Source: Halichondria panicea (taxonomy: Eukaryota > Porifera > Demospongiae > Suberitida > Halichondriidae). Taken from it: DNA of 64,000 bases. The position numbers and the translations under genes were made by a program. The notes under the pieces are model-generated. The model was not told the DNA's origin. It searched no databases and saw nothing but the letters and a program-made list of their open reading frames with translations. Every line of letters starts with the position of its first letter. Position 1 is the stretch's first letter. The stretch spans positions 744,001 to 808,000 of the forward strand of contig NC_087381.1 of the NCBI RefSeq assembly GCF_963675165.1, in the 5' to 3' direction. This document shows positions 26,478 to 38,470 of this stretch, piece after piece.

Positions 26478-29400
26478 GCATATAGAAAATCCAGAACCAA
26501 GCTTAGATCTTACACTGATAGTATATGTAGCTACAAGCCACAAAACGCCTAACATAGATGATACACCCAGATAGAGGAATCACATGAGCCTAAAAGTAAT
26601 CGTCATAGTACTAAAAATCTGCAAATAAATAGAGACAGAAAAAGCATTCTCAAATCCTCAAAATGGAAAAGATAAAAGAAACCAACATCGTCACGTGGGT
26701 TATATTTTGCCTATCTAAATTCTTACGACTACTACATACACCCAATAATTTTCTAAACAGAAAATAGTAAGTAAAAATTTTTAGTTTGTTTTCAACTGCA
26801 TGTTTTGTGGTGTTTAACCATAGAGTCTATGGTTTGACAGTCACACCCGGACTCCGCATGTATGGGAGTGGTCCCGCCTTTCCTTGAGCTATCCACAAGT
26901 CAGGAAATTAAAGGGACTGAAACTTGTGGACTGGCAATGACGGGTTTGGTGCTCCTCTGAAGACCGGGAAAACTATTATTGTTACTGTGAATGTCCTTCA
27001 TTAAAATCAAATATGCATTCCGTTTGAGTCAATTTTATGCTTCACCGGGCGAGGTTCCATCCAACCCAGTTAGCCTTGTGCTTACTACCCCCTTTCCAAA
27101 TACGCACACACAGACGCAGCTGCAGGGGGCGTGTGGTCCGAGTGGTGTGGGCGGAGAGAAGGTACTAGAGTTCTGGTTACACATTCTACTGGCTTGTCCA
27201 AACTGGTACGACGAAATTAGCATAATTATTCATACTACTACGTACATGGCTTTGTGGATATTGATGCCACCCTCCACCCACCCACCCACACACACACGCC
27301 CACACCACACACACACACACATTAGGTACCGAGAGGGCAGCATTCTTCACATACTAGATGCTCTCTGTATGGCCACTCACAGTCAAGAGCAATGGCAGAG
27401 CAGCATTCAATCCGTGCTGCTAGAGGCATATAAGGTGAGGGCCAAGGATAACCTTGGAATCTGTTTTTGGGTCAAAATGTTCCATTTTCGAAGAGAAATC
27501 ATGGGTAATAATTATAGCTTTTGGTGATTTTTACCAAAAAAGTCCCTGTTTGACACCATTCCGTTTCCTGTATGCAAAAATGTATTCATATTTTGTGTAG
27601 TTACAATTTAACAGCTAGCCCATAACTTGAGTTAGGATTGTGAATAATTTCGCAATTAAAATATTCATTTTGTAGCCCTTTGAAGAAAGGTGTATCTATT
27701 GATGTGTTTAAATCTGTCAAAGTTTGTGGATTAATAATACATGTCTCGTTCCATTCCACAGGAACTGAATCCCATTCAGCCTAGCAAGGGTCTAATATCG
27801 TCTGTTACTTCGTCTCTTGCATCCATGGTCCGACAGAGCGGAGTGCCTTCACTGCACAATGCTATAGTGAGCTAACTAACATACTTAATATAAAATTAAT
27901 GTGAAATTTGTCATTTAATTAGTAGTAACAATTAAGGATGTTTAAATACGTATGTACTGTACTGTACTTTCGACAAATATTTTCTGGTGCGCCTGACCCC
28001 CAGACCTCCCATTTTTGAAACAATTTCAAACATTTCCTGCCTCTATAGACCCCCTAGAAGTTACTTAACCACACCCACCCCACCCCCACAGTCATGCTCC
28101 GAGTGTCCGTGGCTGGCCTTTCATTCGCTCTGTGCAGAGCAAACTTTTGAGGAGGAACAAGGCATTTGGAATGCTCTACTCAAACAGCTCAGAAAAGACA
28201 ATAAAATATCCATTGATACTGCTCTAAAGGTATACTGGTTGCACATGTGTGTTTGCATTGAGTTCGGCCCCGGAAGTTATGTGGTCACTTATAATAATAG
28301 CTTCATTTTTTATGCTTTATTATGGTTGACAAGTATGTCAGGGACTTCTGCATGGAAAATGCTACATTCTGTGAATTTTAGCTGTTTGAAGCAGCTTATC
28401 AGCTCTACAGCATATAGATAGAAGCGCTTTTTAACAACGAATCCAATGGTATATGAAACTTTGAATTTCAGTGAAGTAACCATTCTTAGACCTAGTTTTT
28501 TTGTGTGAATTGTCATAAGCCACCCGCTCACTAGTACACAATCTCTTTTTCCAGCGTGCTTTCACTGAGCTGAGTCTGCCAGGGGGATTCCCCTCCACCC
28601 ACCTCTGCATCTATAGGTGGGCGGAGTTTGCAGCCTCGTTGGACCACACCCACCCCGTCCTGCCACTCGTTTGGCAGAGGTTCTTCATGTTGTATCTGCA
28701 GAGACCACATCTGGACTCATCGTAAGTGGGTTGTGTGGGGTGTGTGTGTGTGTGTAATCAGGGACTCTTTCAACATACACGCCCACACCACACACACACA
28801 CACACAGAATGCCGGAAAGAAGTAGTCAAGGTATTCGTTTCTTCTCAGTCTCCCGAACGGCGTCACTACGGAAACGCATGAAGTCATCCCTCTCGGACGT
28901 GTGTAAGGGGTTGAAGGACGCGGTCAGTCAACTGGAGGAAACCCCCCAAGGAGAGAGGAGGGACCTCTTGCGGCGTTTCTTACCTAACACCCTGAGGTAT
29001 ATGTATAACAGGTGTCATGTGTCTATCGTATAGCGGTAATTTTCGTTAGTGCATGTTAAATATTTCGTATTTTATTTGTACAGCTCAGGATAGTGACGTT
29101 GAATCTATTGTGGTAGATTTTAATTTTCGTATGATGCTCTACAATTGAAATATACGAAAATGTCCACCATACGAAAATAACCCGCTATACGGTATATTGT
29201 AGCTCTGTTCTTTGGTATCCCCATGACACACACACACACACACACACAGTTTGTTCCAGACCCTCCGACTGTGGTTGGAGGAGCCACGCCTCCACACACC
29301 TGACCTCTATCTCAGGGGACTGCCCTCTCAGTACAACCCAGACAGACTCACAACTGTCTTCAAGGCCCAGCGTGTGAGTGGGCGGAATTCACAAACTTTT

Positions 29401-32400
29401 TTGTTGCTCCCCGTATAATATTATTACTAGAATATTTTGCTGGTGAGAAAAACTTTGCGAATGAGCCATGCAATTCAAGAAAATGTTACCCTTTGCGATC
29501 TAACTGGCAAAGATTGTGTGTAATTAACATGTGCTAGTACTAGTTTAGGTTTTGCGATTTTGCATTTTTATTTTTGCGAAGTGATCAACGCTTGCAAATT
29601 TCGTATGTTTGATGCTCGCCCAAAATTTTAGTAGTTAATACGATATTCCAGTATACTACTTTGATACTGCATGTACAGTACTGTATATAGTACAATACAA
29701 TGATCTGATTGGTTGTTTCCTCTCGTAGGGGCCCCCCTGGATGGAATTCGTGCCTCTGTGGGAGGTCAAAGGTCAACTGAACAACCTCGTCCAAGAGTGG
29801 ATGGAGATAGCAATCTACCAAAAGAATTTGGGGACAAAAGTTCAAACAATGGATTCCAGCCCTGAAATAGGTACATGTACATGTTCAATATTATTTTTGC
29901 ATGATCAACCACTCCTCACACACTCCTCACACACTCCTCACACTCCTCACACCCACACACACTCCTCACACCCCCTCACAGCTCGCACAAGGCTTCAAGC
30001 TCGTCTCAAACACTCCTCCCCAACACCAACACTACCTCCACCGTTTGTCTATATCAATCCACCAGTTTCCATGGTAACCCGAGACGTCCTAATGTCCCGA
30101 GACGCACTTGTAGCAGTTGTCAAGGTCGACCTTCAGTGCATCTTTGGACAAGCAAGGTGAGTGGGCAAGCATAAAGAAACAGCTGTTAGCTACGTATCTA
30201 TATATAACCGTATAGTGGGTTATTTTCGTATGGTGGAAGTTTTCGTATTTCGTATTCTTACAGCTCAGGATAGTGATGTTGAATCTATTGTGGTTGAATA
30301 ATTTTCGTACGAAAATAATCCGCTATACAGTAGCTAGAGTTTTAAGAGCAGATGTATTTTGTCATAACCGTATATACAGGTCTTACTGCTCTAAGCTGTC
30401 TACACTCGCCACCCTGGATGATCAATATATGGAGGGCCTGCCCAACTTGTATTCTAATGAGCCGCGACAGTTCCACGTCCGAGTTCCTTGTCACAGCAGG
30501 TTCAACCGCTCTCGTGTCTGTCAGGGTCCGGCCACTATTGTCTTCAGGGTGAGGAACTGTGTGATTGTGTTTTGGGATGGTTTTCAGTATAATAATTTTA
30601 TAGTGAAGGCTGTCTCTTGTCTATTGTGGTCACCCTCTACATAGCAGGCCACCCTCTATAATACAATGGGCTCCATGCAAAGTCTCCATAGCATGTTTTT
30701 GTTAGCAGGCCACCCTCTATAATACAGCCACTGTTGTATCTATATTCTCAGTTTTGCATGGACTGCACCATTAGTAGCTTCACACCCCGCCCACACCACA
30801 CTACACACACACACTACACACACCCCACACACACACCACACACCCACACACAGATTGAGGAGATGACAGTGCAGCCGAGGGTAGAACAAGACCTCAACGT
30901 CAACAGATCAGAATATAGTGACATGGTTAGCTCTCTTTCATCACCTGTGGTGCCGGAACTCTGTCAGCTTGTCATGAAGCTAGAAAACACTGTGGCAGAG
31001 TTGGCCAAGATTGCAGCCGAGAATCCTGGTGTGTGATAGTGTGGGGAGGTGGGATGTGTGGGCGTGGGTGTGTGTGTGTGTGAGGGTAGCATTGTTGACA
31101 TGTACATATAGATATTAGGACAATGACGAATTATATATAACAAATCTCTTATAAATGAAAATCAATGATGTTTCTCCCTTGTACAGGTCGCTACCCGAAC
31201 ATTGGTCTACAAAACGGGATTGCCATATTTTACGAGATCCTTGGGTTCATAGGTCAGAACACTCGCCGCTACCCACCTTCAAGACAAGTCCTCACTGCCT
31301 GCCTGCAAATACTCGGACAAGTATGTAGTTAGAAAATTCGTTTATGATAAGAATGTCCCTTTACCAGTTTACATTTGCCCTAATGTGTGGGTGGAGTACG
31401 AATTATACAATGTGTAGAGGTGAATGTACTCTGGTAAAGGGTCATCCTTCAGAATAGTATATATTACGATATTGTTTTGTGTACGCACATTTTTAATATA
31501 GTGGCGTTAAATTTGATTGAACAACTTAAACAGTTCACCTTCACTACTGTAACAATTATACTCCCCCTTCGTCTTCTCAGGAGTTCATTCAGCGTGACTC
31601 TCAACAAACTAGCAATGTTCTCGACCAGCTGCTCTCTCAACAAGGCAACTCTGACATCCTGGTGCCTCTGTTCCAACCGAACCTGTCGCCGGAGGAGTTT
31701 ATCAATATGTACGGGACAGCTGCAGAAATGGCCGTCAAAGAAAGTCCGTCAGTAGCCTTCTCTGTACTCACCAAGGTAACGTTATCTATCAAACCCATCT
31801 TGTGGTTTAGGTACATGTATATGCACACACACACACGCAGTTCAACATTCCGTCTTGGCTGGTAAACTTTGACCCCAGCGGAGACGACAGGAGTCAGCTG
31901 CTACAGTTCATATCTCAAGGTCTTTGTTTATCTGGTCCAACTCCTGGTAGAGACAACGCTCTACTGGTGGAGGTGAGTGACTTGTAGCAATATCCTTTGA
32001 TGTAGTTAATGAATCGTAGCAATATCGTTTGATGTGGTTAATGAATCGTAGCAATAGCCTTTGATGTGGTTTAGTGTAGTACACTGTATGTTGTCTTGAA
32101 TAATAAAAAGTGTGGCTTATAGAAATGTGCAATTTTTATCCATGTGCAAGTAAACTGTCATGACACCATGATGATGTAATCATGTGCAGCTATATCGGAA
32201 ACACTTTGTTCAGCTGGCCAGTCACAAGTTCCCTGACCAGTACTACGAGGTACTCAGGATGGCCATCAATTGTGAGAGTGTATATACGTAGCTACTACAT
32301 AGTGTATACAGGCATGCACGCTGATGTTTTTACTACAATATTTTTTGAGCATCAAACATATGCAAACTTTGCTAAAGTAAGATTACTAGTACATGTATGT

Positions 32401-34365
32401 AAACCTCCGAGGACGAGGGTGAATTGTAGTGGACAATGAATATAACATGTACACTGTATGATCGACATTTCGATCCTTACCATATCGGAAAAGTGAAGTA
32501 ACGCATCCCTTGTCCCCCCCTTTGGGCCTGGCTTGAGCGAACAGTCGGTTAAATTATCAGCATCATCTCTAGCACAGTCCATTATAGTGTAGAGTTTCTT
32601 TTCAATTAGTTCTGCCAGAGCATCAGCAAGTAGATCAGTAGCACTCTGAGAGGAGTTGGATTGTCGAGTTAGTCGCTTTAGTGTGTCCATCACCGTGGCT
32701 TCATCACTCGAGTGGGGGTGTGGATTAGCTCCGACAAAGCCTCGCAATTCAGAGATTTGGTTCTGTAGGTTCGCATTCTCAGATTTTAGATTTTGCAATT
32801 CAGTCATTTGGTTCTGATTCACATCTTTTAGACTCACACTTTGGGCTATACTTAGGCCATGTAGATTCCACACAGCAAAGAATAGACTGCCAAACATTGA
32901 GATTGTCAGTAGCACAAACGCTGCCACTGAGATACCGATAATCTTCACATTCGAGCCCATCTTTGTGCTGTACATGTGTAGCTCAGTTCGAAGAATGCAC
33001 TGACTATAAAGTACACAATTTATACAGTAACCTCTTATTCAATTATTCCCACACCTTACAAGGTTTCTAAGTGGTTGTGGTACTTTCGATATCTGACCAT
33101 CACTTATCTAGCTTTTTGTTCTGTGTTTGCAGACACATAATTTTTACTACAATGTTTTGTGAAAATCAACTAAGATCCAAATACCTAATAATTGTACTGG
33201 TACTTGCAAAAGTTAGAACGCAAATTGTCAATATTTCTGCTGATTTGGCTCATTTGCAAAACATATGTAGTATCTAAAGTTAATGATGTGCATTTTTATA
33301 GGTTCAGACAACGGGAGCATCACAATAGACGTCTGGAACGACCTTTGCACTCTTGTCGGGTCACATGACACCCTGAACGGATGTAACCTTAGTCTCAACT
33401 TAATTCGAGATTCGATTAAATTATTGTCATCCAATTACGTTCAGAAGAGGATGATTTCCGGAGAGAGTCTGTACTCACTTCTAATTAAAGAGTACGTCCC
33501 TGTAATTGGAAATTTCATTAGGGGACTGTGTCTGGGTCTCGTTGAGCGGTGGGTGGAGGCTGTTTCCATGGAGACGGCTGATCATTGTGCAGGTGAAACC
33601 TATGTTGATTTATTTTTTGTGCATTTACAGCATTCATGCATGGGCAGACCAGTATAGTGGCAGTATTATAGAGGGTGATGTAGCTGCTATCACAGGTCCA
33701 CAACATAATAATCACCCACACCACACACCCTCACACACACACACTGGCATTATTTATTGCACATTGTCCTTAAATCTTACACTGATAGTACATGTAGCTA
33801 CAAGCCACAAAACGCCTAACATAGATGATACACCCAGATAGAGGAATCACATGAGCCTAAAAATAATCGTCATGGTACTAAAAATCTGCGAACAAAGCTA
33901 GCTATAGAGCTAGAGAGACAGAAGAATTAGCATCTCCACAAATGGAAAAGATAAAAGAAACTAATGTCGTAACGTGGGTTACATTTTGCCTTTCTAAATT
34001 ACCCAATAGTTTTACTTCCTAAACAAAATACAAAAACAAATTGTTTTTAGCTTGCTTTTCAACTGCATGTTTTGTGGTGTTTAACCATAGAGTCTATGGT
34101 TTGACAGTCACACCCGGACTCCGCATGTATGGGAGTGGTCCCGCCTTTCCTTGAGCTATCCACAAGTCAGGAAATTAAAGGGACCGAAACTTGTGGACTG
34201 GCAATGACGGGTTTGGTGCTCCTCTGAAGACCGGAAAAACTATAATTGTTACTGTAAAGTCCTTCATTAAAAAGTTAATATGCATTCCGTTTGAGTCAAA
34301 ATGGTACGCTTCATTGGGCACGGTTCCATCCAACCCAGTTAGCCTTGTGCTTACTACCCCCCTTC

Positions 34366-34404
<39 letters not shown>

Positions 34405-37400
34405 CTGAGAACGAGTGCTGGGTGTCATTGGTGGAGATGTTTCAGCCGTGGGTTGCCCCTATCGATGTGGGGGGCGATAAGACAGGCAATAAAGTGTAAG
34501 TACTCGACAATAATCTACCATTCTTATAGACCCTAGAGAGAGATGACTTAGAGTTGCAGATGTATGCAGGTTATGTTTGTATAATGCATGAGTATCAGTA
34601 TCGCCTTGTAGCTTATTAATATTTCTTATTTAGGATATACATATAGTGGCTGAACTCATAATTAGAAATTAAGGTTTGAGACCAAGTTATAAAAGTCTTC
34701 TATGACTTATTGTATCCCTCCCTCTCTTCAGATTGTTCCCGTGTCTTGGAGGAGAGTGTGATCTGATGGCTGAACTATTGTCTATATTTGTCGAAGTCAT
34801 TACAGTTGCAACAACATCTCTCAAAGGTCCGTCGCTTATCTTACACTACACTACACTGTACCTAAATTGCAAATACTTATAGTACATGTACGCACATTTG
34901 TACAGAGGTCACCTTGGGCAGACCAACTGTGACTGTAGTATAGAGGGTGGCCTGCTAACACAGGTCCAAACACTTGCTATATATGGAGACTTTGGGGCCC
35001 ATTAACCTGGCTGTAGTATAGAGGGTGACCTGCTAACACAGGTCCAAACACTTGCTATATATGGAGACTTTGGGGCCCATTAACCTGGCTGTATTATAGA
35101 GGGTGGCCTGCTAACACAGGTCCAAACACTTGCTATATATGGAGACTTTGGGGCCGCATTAACCTGGCTGTATTATAGAGGGTGGCCTGCTAACACAGGT
35201 CCAAACACTTGCTATATATGGAGACTTTGGGGCCGCATTAACCTGGCTGTATTATAGAGGGTGGCCTGCTAACACAGGTCCAAACACCTGCTATAAATTT
35301 GCTGTGTTGTTTATCAATATTCAATTATCCGGCCTGCCTCTGGAACTAAGAACCATACATGTAATTATTATTTCCTCAACTTCATTCCATAAATAAAATT
35401 CATCCCCACAGACCCCGAATCATCAGATACCATAATGTCCCAAGTGTGGAGGTACTACTGCACGTCCCTCTGTCTCCCTCACACACACCCACACATCACC
35501 ACCACCTATCACTCTGTCCTTGTACGGTTGCCATGGTGCTCGTTCACTCCTGACCTAGCCGCCCTGGATTCTATGATGAAGCTTAGACTATTGGACACCT
35601 CACCACGGTCTTGTTTTGTGTTCCTTGGGAGAATATTCCCGTCCATTGAGTGGAAGAGAATAGCAGCTAGTTACCAGTGAGTTGAACTTATTCCTAGGCA
35701 GATTTAATTTTCTTTCCGTTCTATATTTACATGTCAAGTAAATAGACTTGAGAACGAGGCTGCCAGTAAGTAACTTGTACGTCTAGTGATTACTTTTATA
35801 GCAGTTTTGTGTAAATGTTCCTGGTTTCCATAACAATCAAACATGTACACTTTGAACAGTTGAAAGCTTAATTACACAATAAACTAACACAGTATATGTG
35901 GTTGTATATGCTGTGACGATCACTTTGTGTGTTTACATAGTGACATTGGTGACCATGACAACGACGAGGCAATGGCAGTCAACTTCCACATCATGCTGTT
36001 GCAGCTGTTGGTCATGTTAGCAGCCGAAGATCAGGTCATGAGTGCCAAGGTAGCTTTTTATTACACACTCACATACGTACACAAAATTAATTTCCGTCGT
36101 GCTTTTTCTTGTCTGCTTAATTGCTATAAAATTATGTGTGTGTGCCATAACCCTATAGGATACTGGTATGCCTGAGGTGATATCCGACGCCCACTCATTT
36201 CATTGGGAGACAGTAGGTGCCAAGTAAGTTATATCCTCCCATCCAATTACGTATATCTTTGACGGCCCATATCGTGAGTCTATAGCCTGATGGTTCAAAA
36301 CTAATTAACTAATTAGCATTTGGAGAAATTCATATGTTTATGCAAAGGTTATAAGTTATAGCTAGGTTATACAAATGATCTATCACTTCCAGCAATTTGT
36401 CAATTTTTGCATAATTATAATTACTGCATATACGATTTGTTGCAGGACGTACCAAGATGTGGTTACCTGGCAAAAGAAGAACTGCGACTCTACTGCTGTC
36501 CTCAACACAGGGTCGTGTCTGTTCCTCGCTCTACGGTAAGTAAAGTAATTAACACTCCCGCGTGTTGAACTTGTCGTACGTATGTACGTTACTCGTATAT
36601 ACTCTTGTGCAGGTTACTGAAATCTGCAGCTGGCTTTCCGTCGAGTAACGGTCCTCCCGAGTTCTGGCATAACGTAAATATAATATGAACATAATTATAC
36701 CCGTTTGTTCATTCCTTAAATTCCTGTATTGTCCTAATTCTACGTACATGTGTAATTAAAGGCGTCACTCTCCCCAACTTGGAACAGTCTAATTTTTCAT
36801 TGAGCGCCGAATGAAGCCATTAAAGTTATTTATTCCGCAATTTTGACGTGGCTATCACTCTTAGTTGAGGCTCAATGACATGTATTTTTCTCCGTTCATT
36901 TGTGCGTCCCAGAAAAATTGAAAAATGTTTGTGGCGCCCTAATTAGCGATCATATTGTAAAGTTCCCATTATATGTTTATACGTAGTACGTGCGTTTATT
37001 TGAATTTTGCTTTTGTTGTTGTAGGATACTTGGGAGAAAAGGATGGCGTATGTTCACCTTGTCGTGGATCTGATTGGACGGAGCACTCTCAAGAGCAGCT
37101 GTCTCTCTCAGACCTACTCTGATGCTCTCTCCCATCTCTATCAGACGGCAGTGGATATCTGTGTCAATGGTGAAACATTTGGTGCCTCCACATTGGTCTA
37201 TTACCATGGCTACTATCTTAAATTGAAGTATAAACTAACGATTTCCTTCTTTTTTTGAGCAGTATTCCTTAATGTAATTACTAGCTATAGTATCTAGTTC
37301 ACATATACTTTAAACCATTGATACGCACGCACATGCCGTCATGTAGTACCACCATTGACAAACCCTCTGACATCACCCTCACACTTCACATACACACACA

Positions 37401-38398
37401 CACACACCATACACACACACACACACACACACAACACACACAGAGTACACAGACTACACCACCGCCCACCTAGTGCCCTTGATGCAAGCTATCCTAAACG
37501 TGTTTAGTTGCTGTCAATCCTCAGATAGCGTTTTAGATCTGCTCATGACCGTGACCTTCGATATCATCGAGCAGCTTCCCAACGCCCACCTCCTCACACT
37601 ACCAACCATTACAGCAAGTCAGTTACCCCACACACACACACACTGTCGTACGTACGTACACGTAAAATAATATGATATACAAGTTGTACTGTTTTAGTTG
37701 CTTGGGACTCACTGTCTATTGTAATAGCTATAGTTTGTGTTTTAGTGACAATGCTTTTCTGAAAGCGGTCTTAAAATGGGATAACTGAACTCTCAATTTT
37801 TCAAGATGACCAAATTTCTCATTAATTTTTGTCGAAAATGTGTCAGATATTTGAACTGAAAAATCGAGCTCTTGAAAGTCATTGAAAATAGAGTCACCAG
37901 AACTAAATGTAATGGTTTATGGCCATTCAAAAATTTGAGTTTTGGTGATTTTCACCCATTAAAAATTTGCAACATACAAAATATTAGCAGTGTATAATAA
38001 TTATGTTACTATACATGTACATGTCATTGTCTCTTTCTCAGGCTGCAGTGCCATCCACTCAATACGCTGTATGGTACGCGTGATCGAGCACTCAATGGAG
38101 CGTCACTTTACAGCTGTTCCCAAGCCTCAGCCGTATATGGAAGTGCTCCCCAAAGATCCTCTCTGCATGTATGGCTGGAAAAGCGTTGTCCAATCGTTGA
38201 TCATGTCTGACGAGATCGTTGAGGAATTTTGTGCTTGTAGTATTGCCGAATTTGCTGGTCTTACTTTGCATGCACAGTTGCTGCAAATGTTGCCGCAGTG
38301 TACGAGCATGGCACAAGAGTCTCGGATATGCTCCAAGCTGGTTGGATGGTGCACTCAAGTGAAACCTCTGTACGTGTTCATATAGTGTGTGTGTGCGT

Positions 38399-38470
<72 letters not shown>

